NCBI GenBank assembly: GCA_017473555.1
Contig: JAFUKO010000112.1
Location: 1 to 39,507, forward strand
Length of the DNA stretch: 39,507 nucleotides
Source: Ruminococcus sp.
Lineage (GTDB): Bacteria; Bacillota; Clostridia; Oscillospirales; Acutalibacteraceae
Reading direction: 5' to 3'
This document shows positions 24,315-32,905 of the stretch, one piece after another. A program made the translations under genes and the position numbers. How positions within the stretch are numbered: the stretch's first letter is position 1; each line of letters starts with the position of its first letter. The notes below the pieces were generated by a model. The model was not told the DNA's origin. It made no database searches and saw only the letters and a program-made list of their open reading frames with translations.

Positions 24315-25454
24315 GTGAAAAACTCCAGTAATGCAACTATAACTGATTATGTGGAGTGGCGAGGTGACCTTGAGTTTACCCGTGATAAGCTCAACGAGGT
24401 TGACTGTCTGATTTTTTCGTCGCTTGCATATATGAACCTTGATGAAGCCCAATTTGCCAGCACAGCTATCCTTGCGAGTGCACCAACTCTTGAACAGGTT
24501 TACGCTGATGTTAAAAACGTCAAATGCTTTGGCAGTATGTTTTTACCGTTGATGAGCCAGTGTGCATCATCTGCAAGATTTAAGAACACCAAAGTTATGT
24601 ACTACAAGTCTATTATTGATTTAGAGGAGCAGACCCAGTTTAGTGCTGTTACCTTTGTTCTGGAGTCGGGTGAGGCTGTGGTTGCTTTCAGGGGTACTGA
24701 CGACAGTTTAGTCGGCTGGCAGGAGGATTTCAATATGGCGGTAGGTACAATCCCTGCTCAGAAGCACGCCCGACGTTACCTCTGTGATGTAGCTGATACT
24801 CTCACTGATAAACAAATTTACGTTGTCGGACATTCAAAGGGCGGTAACCTTGCGGTATGGGCATCAGCCTATTTGTACGATGTTCATTTTGACAGACTAA
24901 AAAAGGTGTACGATTTTGACGGCCCCGGCTTTTACGGTGACTTTACTGACAGCGAGGAGTATCAGAAAATAGTCCCTAAAACCACTAAATACGTAGTTGA
25001 TGCGTCAATCATCGGCATGCTTTTATCCAGTGCGACACCACAGGTTGTTGTAGAAAGCACTAAGCATATCTCTATTATCCAGCATCTTACAAGCACATGG
25101 GTGGTATGTGGTACGAGTCTTAGCCATATGCGACAACGCTCAAACCGAGGTCTTAATTCTCAGGCTGTCATCGAAGAGCTTATCGAAAGCCTGACTTTTG
25201 AAGAACGCAAACAGCTTACTTCAATGCTCGGTGATATCGTCGAGTCATCTAATATAAAGGCATTTTCTGAGCTCAAATCTATCGAAGCTATACCGAAGGT
25301 GTTTGATATGATTAAGAACAGTGCCGTTAAGGACGAGGATAAACAGCTGATGCAGACGATTCTCCGCAGAGTAGCTGTTATTATCAAGAATCGTGCTATC
25401 GGCAACGTTTCACTTGATGTATTTGACAGGTTCCGTCTTGAGGGTAAAAAGTGA
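24315..25454 (+). CDS. Mbeg1-like (DUF2974) alpha/beta hydrolase
   Basis: A 379-residue cytoplasmic protein with the lipase-like nucleophile elbow GHSKGGN (Ser174) and a preceding AVVAFRGTDDSLVGWQEDF block (about residues 116-134), both standard for the Mbeg1-like/DUF2974 family common in gut Firmicutes. An Asp/His completing the triad probably lies in the C-terminal half (near VYDFDGPG and the later His residues). The last 90 residues are helical. No signal peptide. GTG start behind GAGGTGG. The natural substrate is unknown; a lipase or esterase role is inferred. Monocistronic. Confidence 0.85.
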   Translation: MKNSSNATITDYVEWRGDLEFTRDKLNEVDCLIFSSLAYMNLDEAQFASTAILASAPTLEQVYADVKNVKCFGSMFLPLMSQCASSARFKNTKVMYYKSIIDLEEQTQFSAVTFVLESGEAVVAFRGTDDSLVGWQEDFNMAVGTIPAQKHARRYLCDVADTLTDKQIYVVGHSKGGNLAVWASAYLYDVHFDRLKKVYDFDGPGFYGDFTDSEEYQKIVPKTTKYVVDASIIGMLLSSATPQVVVESTKHISIIQHLTSTWVVCGTSLSHMRQRSNRGLNSQAVIEELIESLTFEERKQLTSMLGDIVESSNIKAFSELKSIEAIPKVFDMIKNSAVKDEDKQLMQTILRRVAVIIKNRAIGNVSLDVFDRFRLEGKK

Positions 25455-25458
25455 TATA

Positions 25459-25541
25459 ATTCTATAGTAGAATAATAAAACTGCAAATCATGGAAATTGA
25501 CTCGTAAAGTTGAGCAAAAATCCTGTGATTTGCGGTTTTTT
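25459..25541 (+). terminator. Terminator with long loop, preceded by ATTCT palindrome
   Basis: AAACTGCAAATCA (25478-25490) pairs with TGATTTGCGGTTT (25526-25538) over a 35-nt interior that can pair further, followed by T6. The ATTCTATAGTAGAAT palindrome (25459-25473) lies between the stop codon and the stem. Confidence 0.75.
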
Positions 25542-25599
25542 AGTGCATTATAGACAAAATATACACGGTGATCACTACATTGATTGGTCTAAAAGACGC

Positions 25600-25628
25600 T
25601 TGACTTTACTATGCTAAAACGTTAAAAT
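25600..25628 (+). promoter_or_regulatory. Sigma-A promoter of ABC transporter 1
   Basis: TTGACT, 17-bp spacer, TAAAAT, about 33 bp before the binding-protein start. Confidence 0.7.
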
Positions 25629-25660
25629 GGTAACACACTAATTCACGAAGGAGAATAACA

Positions 25661-26467
25661 ATGAAAAGAATTTTAGCTTTAATAATGGCAGTTTTAATGA
25701 TGAGTGTTATGTTTGTTGGTTGTGGTGCTGACACAACAGCTGACGCTACTAAGGACGAGGCTGTAGCTTCTGACTTAGCTTACATTCAGGATAAGGGTAC
25801 ACTCGTTGTAGGTATCACAGACTACGCTCCAATGAACTACAAGGACGACAACGGCGAGTGGACAGGCTTTGATACAGAGTTTGCTCAGGCAGTTGGTGCT
25901 AAGCTCGGCGTTACTGTTGAGTTCATCGAGATCAACTGGGACAACAAGTTCTTAGAGCTCGATTCAAAGTCAATCGACTGTATCTGGAACGGTATGACAA
26001 TCACAGAGGAAACTAAGCTTAACGCTTCAGTTACTAACCCATACGTTGAGAATGCTCAGGTTGTTGTTATGACAGCTGAGAACGCTAAGAAGTACACTAC
26101 AGCTGAGTCAATGGCTGACCTTTCATTTGCGGCAGAGGCTGGTTCAGCAGGTGAAGCTACAATCAACGACAACGGCTGGACAAACTACACAGCAGTTAAG
26201 GCTCAGAGCGATGCATTACTCGAGGTTGCTTCAGGTTCATCTGACGCTTGCGTTATCGATATCACAATGGCTAACGCTATGACAGGTGAGGGCACAAGCT
26301 ACGCTGACCTTACACAGGCTTTAAAGCTCAACACAGAGCAGTACGGTATCGCTTGCAGACAGGATTCAGACCTCACAGCAAAGATCAACGAGATTATGTC
26401 ACAGCTTATTTCTGACGGCACACTCGAAGCACTTGCTCAGAAGTACGAGCTCGCACTTGTAAAATAA
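25661..26467 (+). CDS. Polar amino acid ABC transporter, substrate-binding lipoprotein (system 1)
   Basis: A 268-residue lipoprotein: signal peptide with FVGC, Cys21 lipidated, then a family-3 solute-binding fold. GTLVVGITDYAPMNYKDD, TGFDTEFAQAVGAKLG and IDCIWNGMTITEE are the canonical strand/helix blocks of amino-acid binding proteins. It captures an amino acid outside the membrane and delivers it to the permease encoded next. Very biased codons indicate high expression. ATG start behind GAAGGAGA. The ligand is not identifiable from sequence. Confidence 0.93.
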   Translation: MKRILALIMAVLMMSVMFVGCGADTTADATKDEAVASDLAYIQDKGTLVVGITDYAPMNYKDDNGEWTGFDTEFAQAVGAKLGVTVEFIEINWDNKFLELDSKSIDCIWNGMTITEETKLNASVTNPYVENAQVVVMTAENAKKYTTAESMADLSFAAEAGSAGEATINDNGWTNYTAVKAQSDALLEVASGSSDACVIDITMANAMTGEGTSYADLTQALKLNTEQYGIACRQDSDLTAKINEIMSQLISDGTLEALAQKYELALVK

Positions 26468-26504
26468 TTTGATTATTTAGGCATTTTAATACATATGACG
26501 GTGC

Positions 26505-26533
26505 AAAGCTGGCGGATTATGTCCGTCAGCTTT
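26505..26533 (+). promoter_or_regulatory. Hairpin between binding-protein and permease genes
   Basis: AAAGCTGGCGGA / TCCGTCAGCTTT, 12 pairs with one G-T, 5-nt loop, and only TTTAAT after it. It likely works as a partial terminator or 3' stabiliser that sets binding protein above permease. Confidence 0.65.
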
Positions 26534-26563
26534 AATCACTGTATTGGGTAGGAAGGAAATTTT

Positions 26564-27259
26564 ATGTTCGGTGAAGTAACACTAAGTCTGCTCAAGGGCT
26601 TTGGCGTGACCTGCGAAGTGTTTGCGTTAACACTGCTTTTTGCACTGCCGCTTGGTCTTATCATCAGCTTTGGTTCTATGAGCAAATTCAAGCCTTTAAA
26701 ATGGCTGTGCAAGGTGTTCGTTTGGTGCATACGAGGTACACCGCTTATGCTCCAGATGATCGTTGTGTACTACGGTCCGGGTTTAGTCGGCAAATGGGCA
26801 CAGGGGATTGAAGACCCTAGTTTTCTCATCACTTGGCTCTCTAGCTGGACAGTATTTGACCGTTTTGTAGCGGTGCTTGTTGCGTTTATCATCAACTATG
26901 CCTGCTATTTTTCAGAGATTTATCGTGGTGGTATTGAAGCTATCCCTGTTGGCCAAAAAGAGGCAGGACAGGTGCTCGGTATGAAGAAATCCCAGCTTTT
27001 CTTTAAGGTAACACTTTTGCAGGTTATCAAAAGAATTGTGCCACCGATGAGTAATGAAATCATAACACTCGTCAAGGATACTTCTCTGGCACGTATCATC
27101 GCTGTATACGAGATTATCTACGCAGGCGAGCGTTTTATCAAAGCAGAAGGTCTTATCTGGCCACTGTTCTACACAGGAGCATTCTACCTGATTTTCTGTG
27201 GTGTGCTCACACTGTTATTCGGATACATCGAGAAGAAACTCGACTATTTCAGAGGTTAA
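26564..27259 (+). CDS. Polar amino acid ABC transporter permease (system 1)
   Basis: A 231-residue inner-membrane protein of the His/Glu/Gln/Arg/opine permease group. The EAA loop is [21 protein letters not shown] (about residues 133-153), which docks on the ATPase. [16 protein letters not shown] (about residues 60-75) is the family's second conserved block. About five membrane helices. ATG start behind GGAAGGAAA. It is followed by its ATPase gene after 4 bp. Confidence 0.93.
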   Translation: MFGEVTLSLLKGFGVTCEVFALTLLFALPLGLIISFGSMSKFKPLKWLCKVFVWCIRGTPLMLQMIVVYYGPGLVGKWAQGIEDPSFLITWLSSWTVFDRFVAVLVAFIINYACYFSEIYRGGIEAIPVGQKEAGQVLGMKKSQLFFKVTLLQVIKRIVPPMSNEIITLVKDTSLARIIAVYEIIYAGERFIKAEGLIWPLFYTGAFYLIFCGVLTLLFGYIEKKLDYFRG

Positions 27260-27263
27260 TGCT

Positions 27264-28043
27264 ATGGCAATGTTAGAAGTCAAAGGTATAAATAAAAAAT
27301 TCGGCAAAATCGAGGTTTTAAAGGGCATCGATTTTGAGCTTAATCGTGGCGAGGTTTTGTCAATCATCGGTTCATCAGGCAGCGGTAAAACCACTCTGCT
27401 TCGTTGTATGACCTTTTTGGAAACAGCCGAAAAAGGTACTGTAACAGTTGATGGTGACTGCGTTTTTGATGCAGATGAAGAGAACCGCATCAGTTCAAAA
27501 GAAGCTCGTCGTCGCCAGCTTATTTTCGGACTTGTTTTCCAGAGCTTTAACCTGTTCCCACAGTACACGGTTCTTGACAACGTGTGTCTTGCACCAAAGC
27601 TTTTAGCAAAGGATAGACCGGATTTCAGGGCTAACAAAAAGGCTATTTACGAGGAAATCGAGAACAACGCCAGAAAGCTCATCGAGCGTGTCGGTATGAC
27701 ACCTCGAATTGATATGTATCCATGCCAGCTTTCAGGTGGTCAGCAACAGCGTGTGGCTATTGCAAGAGCGTTGGCGCTTAATCCTAAAATTCTGTGCTTT
27801 GATGAGCCGACATCAGCACTTGACCCTGAGCTTACAGGCGAAGTGCTAAAAGTTATCCGTTCTTTAAAGGACGGTGACTGCACAATGGTTATTGTTACTC
27901 ACGAGATGAATTTTGCACGTGAAGTATCAGACAAAATTATCTTTATGGACGAGGGTGTAATCGCAGAGCAGGGTACTCCTGACATACTCGTTAACCCGTC
28001 CACCGACCGACTCAAAGCGTTTTTAAATGCGTTTAATCAGTAA
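27264..28043 (+). CDS. Polar amino acid ABC transporter ATP-binding protein (system 1)
   Basis: A 259-residue ATPase with Walker [10 protein letters not shown] (about residues 36-44), Q-loop [10 protein letters not shown], signature LSGGQQQR, Walker [15 protein letters not shown] and H-loop VTHEM: complete and of the GlnQ/ArtP type. A start at ATG 27264 fits AGAGG at 27251-27255; the longer frame would extend back into the permease gene. Last gene of the operon, with a strong terminator behind it. Confidence 0.95.
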   Translation: MAMLEVKGINKKFGKIEVLKGIDFELNRGEVLSIIGSSGSGKTTLLRCMTFLETAEKGTVTVDGDCVFDADEENRISSKEARRRQLIFGLVFQSFNLFPQYTVLDNVCLAPKLLAKDRPDFRANKKAIYEEIENNARKLIERVGMTPRIDMYPCQLSGGQQQRVAIARALALNPKILCFDEPTSALDPELTGEVLKVIRSLKDGDCTMVIVTHEMNFAREVSDKIIFMDEGVIAEQGTPDILVNPSTDRLKAFLNAFNQ

Positions 28044-28074
28044 AAGTTTATCTGTTATTCTAAAGATATAGCCA

Positions 28075-28101
28075 AAAAGCCTCCCGATTTGGGAGGCTTT
28101 T
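28075..28101 (+). terminator. Rho-independent terminator of ABC system 1
   Basis: AAAAGCCTCCC / GGGAGGCTTTT, 11-bp perfect stem, 5-nt loop. Confidence 0.9.
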
Positions 28102-28117
28102 ATGTTAGCGAAACTTC

Positions 28118-28146
28118 TTGAATATATTTTTGTATTGTGGTAAAAT
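28118..28146 (+). promoter_or_regulatory. Sigma-A promoter of the leucine-rich-repeat gene
   Basis: TTGAAT, 17-bp spacer, TAAAAT with an extended -10 (TGGTAAAAT). Confidence 0.65.
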
Positions 28147-28183
28147 TTGAGTCGGTATTTTGTAAAAAATAGCGGAGGGTAAA

Positions 28184-29788
28184 ATGAAAAAATTCATTTC
28201 GATACTGCTTATACTTATCTTAGCTTTGAGCGGTATGTGCATTTGTGTAAATGCAGAGGGAGATTATCCCGAGGACGAAACATTCTTCGAGGGTGACTAT
28301 GAGTATGCGATAAGGGACGACGGCACCGCCGAAATCAGAGATTACCTTGGAAATGACAGTGAAGTCACTGTACCATCAAAAATAGCAGACTACGATGTAT
28401 CAAAGCTCGCTGTTTACTCATTTCAGGATTGCGAGAACCTTGAGTCTATTACAATACCTGATACTGTGACAGCTATCGCAGACGGAGTTTTCTCGGGATG
28501 TGTATCGCTGACTGATGTCAAGATTCCTGATACTGTTACTATCATCGGTGCGTGGGTGTTTGCAGATTGCTTTTCACTTGAGTCTATAAGTATTCCGAAA
28601 AGCGTGACAAAGATTACACACAACGCTTTTTCACGATGCAACAGCCTGTCTAAGATAGACGTAAGCTATCAAAACGCAAAATATGACAGCAGAGAAAACT
28701 GCAACGCTATCATTGAGAGTTCAACAAACAAGCTGATTGTTGGCTGTAAGGGTAGCACTATTCCTAATACTGTACAGGTAATCGGCGAGGATGCTTTTTC
28801 GTGTTGTTACACTCTAGAGAATATCACTATCCCTGAGTCGGTAGAAAAAATCGAGGACAGAGCGTTTATGTTCTGTAGTTCTTTAAAAGAAATAAAAATC
28901 CCGAGTTCTGTCAAAAGTGTGGGCGAGTGGGCATTTTCAAACTGTACATCTCTTGCTACTGCTGAGGTTAAGGCTCCACTTGAAAAACTCAGCGGATGGA
29001 CGTTTGCTGATTGTTCATCGCTGACTTTGGTCAACATTCCCGATACAGTCAATACTTTAGGCGAGAGTGCTTTTGTCGGATGTTCGTCGCTGAAAAGTAT
29101 TGAGATTCCTGAGTCGGTAAAACGCATAAATGACTGGGTGTTCTGCAACTGTTCTTCACTTAGTGATGTGAAGTTGCCTGACGGTTTAGAAAAGATTGGT
29201 TACGAGGCTTTTTCAAACTGCGTTTCTTTAAAGAGTGTTGTGATACCTCAGTCTGTCAACAGCATCGGCTTTGGTGCTTTTTACGGATGCGGTACAGAGT
29301 ACATTGTTGTGTTAAGCCCTCAGTGTAATATACAGAGCGATTCTGACCATTCTTACACAGTGATGAAAGACACTGTCGTTTACTCAACCTACGGCTCTAC
29401 TGCTGAAAAATTTGCAAACGAAAACTCGCTACAGTTTCTGCCATATTGTAAGGCTCCGTCTTTTTCACATAATGAGGTAGTGTTAGAGGGCAAGCCTGCT
29501 ACTGATGATGAATCCGGATTTACAGACGGCTTACAGTGCACTATCTGTAACGAGATAACAAAACAGCAGGAGGAAATCCCTTCGCTTAGGGGTATCCTTG
29601 GCGATGTTGATGGTGACTTGGAGGTTTCCGTAATGGATGCGACCGCTATCCAGCTCCATGTAGCCAGAATGACTCTGCTTGATGACAGCGTGTTGCACTT
29701 AGCTGACACCGACAAGGACAATGATATCTCGGTAATGGACGCAACTGCAATCCAGCTTTATGTAGCCCGCATAATAACTGAGTTCTGA
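28184..29788 (+). CDS. BspA-like leucine-rich-repeat surface protein with dockerin
   Basis: A 534-residue secreted protein. Signal peptide residues 1-24 (cleavage after VNA). Residues about 75-405 are roughly a dozen 23-residue LRR_5 (BspA type) repeats of the form LxxIxIPxSVxxIGxxAFxxC. A spacer with a C-x-x-C pair (about residue 450) leads to a C-terminal dockerin (residues 473-534) with two Ca-binding repeats, DVDGDLEVSVMD (Asp474, 476, 478, 485) and DTDKDNDISVMD (Asp508, 510, 512, 519), each followed by ATAIQLxVAR. LRR_5 proteins often mediate adhesion; the dockerin would dock it on a cohesin-bearing scaffold. No scaffoldin or glycosidase is nearby. ATG start behind GGAGGG. Confidence 0.92.
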   Translation: MKKFISILLILILALSGMCICVNAEGDYPEDETFFEGDYEYAIRDDGTAEIRDYLGNDSEVTVPSKIADYDVSKLAVYSFQDCENLESITIPDTVTAIADGVFSGCVSLTDVKIPDTVTIIGAWVFADCFSLESISIPKSVTKITHNAFSRCNSLSKIDVSYQNAKYDSRENCNAIIESSTNKLIVGCKGSTIPNTVQVIGEDAFSCCYTLENITIPESVEKIEDRAFMFCSSLKEIKIPSSVKSVGEWAFSNCTSLATAEVKAPLEKLSGWTFADCSSLTLVNIPDTVNTLGESAFVGCSSLKSIEIPESVKRINDWVFCNCSSLSDVKLPDGLEKIGYEAFSNCVSLKSVVIPQSVNSIGFGAFYGCGTEYIVVLSPQCNIQSDSDHSYTVMKDTVVYSTYGSTAEKFANENSLQFLPYCKAPSFSHNEVVLEGKPATDDESGFTDGLQCTICNEITKQQEEIPSLRGILGDVDGDLEVSVMDATAIQLHVARMTLLDDSVLHLADTDKDNDISVMDATAIQLYVARIITEF

Positions 29789-30097
29789 TATGGCTGTATG
29801 CATAAAATGTGCATAAAACAGCATAATTATGCGAATGTATGCAAATATACAAGTCTTGTGAATTGATGCGTACTAAGGCTGATTTTAAAAACTGTATGCA
29901 TATATTCATAGTAGTTTGCATAATGTATAGTGAATTTTGATACTGTTGCACTAAAATTGTCGTGCATACTTGTGAATATCACTAAAGATTGAATATTTAT
30001 GCAAATATTGCTTGCATATTTAATTCATATGGTGTATAGTAGTGACAGTTGAAAAAACTAGTGCGTAACTAAATTTTTATTTAAAGAGGTAATTATT
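29789..30097 (+). promoter_or_regulatory. Long palindrome-rich leader upstream of ABC transporter 2
   Basis: No gene is visible. The region is AT-rich and holds at least nine GCATA or TATGC words, including a perfect 12-bp palindrome GCATAATTATGC (29821-29832), TGCATATATTCA (29897-29908), GTGAATATCAC (29972-29982 region), TGAATATTTATGCA (29990-30003) and TGCATATTTAATTCA (30013-30027). These resemble ArgR boxes (TGMATWWWWATKCA). I see no terminator for the leucine-rich-repeat gene here. Confidence 0.55.
30012..30040 (+). promoter_or_regulatory. Probable promoter of ABC transporter 2
   Basis: TTGCAT, 17-bp spacer, TATAGT. The -35 overlaps the palindrome-like site TGCATATTTAATTCA, so a bound regulator would block polymerase. 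Confidence 0.5.
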
Positions 30098-30868
30098 ATG
30101 AAAAAGATTCTTGCACTTATTCTTGCTATCCTTATGGTAGCATCACTCGCTGCTTGTGGCGGCGCAAATGACACAGACACTGCTACTGCTGATGACGCTA
30201 AGCCAGAGCTCGTTATGGGTACAAACGCTGCGTTCCCTCCATACGAGTTTTACGCTGAAGACGGCGAAACAATCATCGGTATCGACGCTGAAATCGCTCA
30301 GGCAGTTGCCGACAAGCTTAATATGAAGCTCACAATCAAAGATATGGAATTCGATTCACTTTTAACTGCTGTTCAGTCAGGCGCTGTTGATATCGTATTC
30401 GCTGGTCTTACAGTAAACGAAGAGCGTAAGCAGTCTGTTGACTTCTCAATGACATACGCTACAGGCGTTCAGGTTATCATCGTTAAGGAAGATTCAGATA
30501 TCGCAACAGTTGACGATTTATCAGGCAAGACAATCGGTGTTCAGGCTGGTACAACAGGCGACATCTACTGTACAGATGAGTTTGGTCAGGAGAACGTTAA
30601 GCAGTTCACAAACGGTGCTTTAGCTGTTGCTGCTTTACAGAACGGTCAGGTTGACTGTGTTGTTATCGACAACGAGCCTGCTAAGTCTTTCGTTGCTGCA
30701 AACGACGGCCTCAAGATTTTAGACACAGAGTACGCTGTTGAGGACTACGCTGCTGCTATCTCTAAGGAGAACACAGAGCTCACAGCTAAGGTTAACGAAG
30801 CTATGGAGGCTTTAAAGGCTGACGGCACAATCGATAACATCCTTGCTAAGTACATCAAGGCTGAGTAA
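30098..30868 (+). CDS. Polar amino acid ABC transporter, substrate-binding lipoprotein (system 2)
   Basis: A 256-residue lipoprotein with LAAC, Cys20 lipidated, and a family-3 solute-binding fold: LVMGTNAAFPPYEFY, IGIDAEIAQAVADKL, DIVFAGLTVNEERKQSVDFS, GKTIGVQAGTTGD. These blocks are close to those of basic/polar amino-acid binding proteins (ArtJ/LAO/GlnH group); arginine would fit the ARG-box-like leader but is an inference. Codons are highly biased, as in system 1, from which it is clearly divergent. ATG start behind AAAGAGGT. Confidence 0.93.
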   Translation: MKKILALILAILMVASLAACGGANDTDTATADDAKPELVMGTNAAFPPYEFYAEDGETIIGIDAEIAQAVADKLNMKLTIKDMEFDSLLTAVQSGAVDIVFAGLTVNEERKQSVDFSMTYATGVQVIIVKEDSDIATVDDLSGKTIGVQAGTTGDIYCTDEFGQENVKQFTNGALAVAALQNGQVDCVVIDNEPAKSFVAANDGLKILDTEYAVEDYAAAISKENTELTAKVNEAMEALKADGTIDNILAKYIKAE

Positions 30869-30889
30869 TTTTAGAGAATAAAGTTTTGC

Positions 30890-30919
30890 GATAGGGACGG
30901 TGTTTTTACCGCCCCTATC
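30890..30919 (+). promoter_or_regulatory. Hairpin between binding-protein and permease genes (system 2)
   Basis: GATAGGGACGGT / ACCGCCCCTATC, 12-bp stem with one mismatch and a 6-nt loop, no T-run. Same position as in system 1 but a different sequence, so expression balancing by hairpin arose or was kept twice. Confidence 0.65.
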
Positions 30920-30944
30920 ATTTGCGTTATAAAGAGGACTTTTT

Positions 30945-31724
30945 ATGAGTATGATTTCTTTTTCAGGCTGGCTTTCTGATATGCCCCAGTGGTTTCAGGA
31001 GTGGCCCGAGTGGATACAGAATTTTGTGTTCCAGCTGTACCAGACCTTCATATATCAGGACCGTTATATGTTCTTTGTCAACGGTCTCAAAATCACCTTC
31101 ATCGTTACAATCGGTGCGTTGATTCTTGGTACTATCATCGGTCTGTTTATCGCTATCATCCGTGTGTCCCACGACTCGGTTACAGAGAAAAAGCCTAATT
31201 TCTTATTAAGAATTATGAATCGCATCTGTATCTGGTATCTTACCATTATCCGTGGTACTCCTATGATGGTACAGCTGCTTATCATGGGCTTTGTAGTTAT
31301 GGTGCCTAATACAGAAACCGAGTGTATTATCTGCGGTATCGTGACTCTGGGTATAAACTCTGGTGCTTATGTTGCTGAGATTGCCCGTTCAGGTATTATG
31401 TCGATTGATAGTGGTCAGATGGAAGCAGGACGTTCAATGGGCTTTAACTATGTGCAGACAATGTGGTACATCGTTATCCCACAGGCGTTTAAGAACATTC
31501 TGCCGGCTTTAGGCAACGAGATGATTACACTTTTAAAGGATACTTCACTTGTGTCAGTTATTGCACTGAGAGATGTCACAAAGCAGACACAGAACATCGT
31601 ATCCCTTACATATCAGGCGTATGTTCCGTACATATCATTAGCAGTTATCTATCTTGTGATTGTTATGATTATGACTAAACTTCTGAGCATCTTGGAGAGG
31701 AGGCTGAGAAAGAGTGAGCGATAA
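30945..31724 (+). CDS. Polar amino acid ABC transporter permease (system 2)
   Basis: A 259-residue membrane protein of the same permease group as system 1. A 35-residue amphipathic, Trp-rich N-terminus ([19 protein letters not shown]) precedes the first helix. Conserved blocks: [16 protein letters not shown] and the EAA loop [21 protein letters not shown] (about residues 164-184), then [17 protein letters not shown]. It overlaps the ATPase gene by 11 bp. ATG start behind AAAGAGGA. Confidence 0.93.
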   Translation: MSMISFSGWLSDMPQWFQEWPEWIQNFVFQLYQTFIYQDRYMFFVNGLKITFIVTIGALILGTIIGLFIAIIRVSHDSVTEKKPNFLLRIMNRICIWYLTIIRGTPMMVQLLIMGFVVMVPNTETECIICGIVTLGINSGAYVAEIARSGIMSIDSGQMEAGRSMGFNYVQTMWYIVIPQAFKNILPALGNEMITLLKDTSLVSVIALRDVTKQTQNIVSLTYQAYVPYISLAVIYLVIVMIMTKLLSILERRLRKSER

Positions 31725-32460
31725 TGTACTTATCAAGGTTACTGACCTTAAGAAGCACTACAATGGTGGCGAGATAAAAGCTCTCGACGGCGTTTCAATC
31801 GATGTAAAAGAGGGCGAGGTTATCGTTATTATCGGACCATCAGGTTCGGGTAAATCTACCTTACTGCGTTCTCTGAACTTGCTCGAGTATCCGACCTCGG
31901 GTAGCATTGTCTTTGATGACGTTGAGATTACCGACCCTAAAACAAACATCAATCTCCATCGTCAGAAAATGGGAATGGTTTTCCAGCATTTTAATCTTTT
32001 CCCACATATGACTATTATGAAAAACCTGACTATTGCTCCGATTAAGCTCCTCAAAATGGATAAAGACCAAGCCGAGAAAAAGGCGCTGGAGCTACTGGAC
32101 AGAGTAGGCTTAAAGGACAGAGCAGATGCTTATCCTAGCCAGCTGTCAGGTGGTCAGAAACAGCGTATCGCAATCGTGCGTTCACTTTGTATGAATCCAC
32201 AGGTTATGCTCTTTGACGAGCCGACCTCAGCACTTGATCCAGAGATGGTAGGCGAGGTACTCGATGTTATGAAAGAGCTTGCAAACGAGGGTATGACAAT
32301 GGCGGTTGTTACACACGAAATGGGCTTTGCACGAGAGGTAGGCACACGAGTTGTGTTTATGGACGGTGGCGTGATTATTGAGCAGGGCACACCTGACGAT
32401 ATCTACAACCATCCGCAGTCAGACCGTTTAAAGGACTTTTTGGCAAAAGTTTTAATCTGA
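31714..32460 (+). CDS. Polar amino acid ABC transporter ATP-binding protein (system 2)
   Basis: A 248-residue ATPase with Walker [10 protein letters not shown] (about residues 38-46), Q-loop [10 protein letters not shown], signature LSGGQKQR, Walker [15 protein letters not shown] and H-loop [11 protein letters not shown]. The GTG start lies inside the permease end after GGAGAGGAGG. Complete, GlnQ/ArtP-like, last gene of the operon. Confidence 0.95.
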   Translation: MSDNVLIKVTDLKKHYNGGEIKALDGVSIDVKEGEVIVIIGPSGSGKSTLLRSLNLLEYPTSGSIVFDDVEITDPKTNINLHRQKMGMVFQHFNLFPHMTIMKNLTIAPIKLLKMDKDQAEKKALELLDRVGLKDRADAYPSQLSGGQKQRIAIVRSLCMNPQVMLFDEPTSALDPEMVGEVLDVMKELANEGMTMAVVTHEMGFAREVGTRVVFMDGGVIIEQGTPDDIYNHPQSDRLKDFLAKVLI

Positions 32461-32491
32461 TTATAATAACGTATAATAAATAACGTATCAT

Positions 32492-32518
32492 AGGGAGGGC
32501 GGACGCTCTCCCTTTTTT
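32492..32518 (+). terminator. Rho-independent terminator of ABC system 2
   Basis: AGGGAG ... CTCTCCCT stem (inner GGC/GC pairing possible), followed by T6. Confidence 0.8.
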
Positions 32519-32905
32519 ATGTCTATGTAGAGGTGTAGTAGCTGAAAATACTGCTCATAGGCTTACACACTCATAAGTGTATTTAGACGCATCGTAAAAG
32601 TATGTAGACGTTGTAGACGCCAAAATAATAGGTTTATATATTTACTTTTTTATAGACGCTAACTTTTTACCTGCAACATCTGCAACATAAAGTTTGCAGT
32701 AATTAAGCTGTTAGATTCCTATCCTTGTGCTGTGAATGTAGCAGGTGTAGCAGCAAATATATTAGGTTTTATATTTCTCTCTTTATAGAAAACTAACTTT
32801 TTACCTGCTACATCTGCTACACAAAGTTTGCAGTAATTAAGCTGTTGAAATATTCTTATCTTTGTGTTAAAATAATAATTCAATATAATTTTACGAGGTA
32901 AGACG
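32519..32905. repeat. Duplicated region with 9-bp tandem motifs upstream of an XRE regulator
   Basis: No gene is visible. Two imperfect direct copies of about 100 bp (32630-32730 and 32763-32866) share a nearly identical core (32657-32712 and 32791-32846). Five 17-bp elements made of two 9-bp half repeats occur: TGTAGAGGTGTAGTAG (32526), TGTAGACGTTGTAGACG (32603), TGTAGCAGGTGTAGCAG (32737) on this strand, and CTGCAACATCTGCAACA (32671), CTGCTACATCTGCTACA (32805) reversed. The 32737 and 32805 elements are complementary over 17 bp. A weak promoter (TATAAT at 32884-32889) precedes the regulator gene. Confidence 0.75.
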
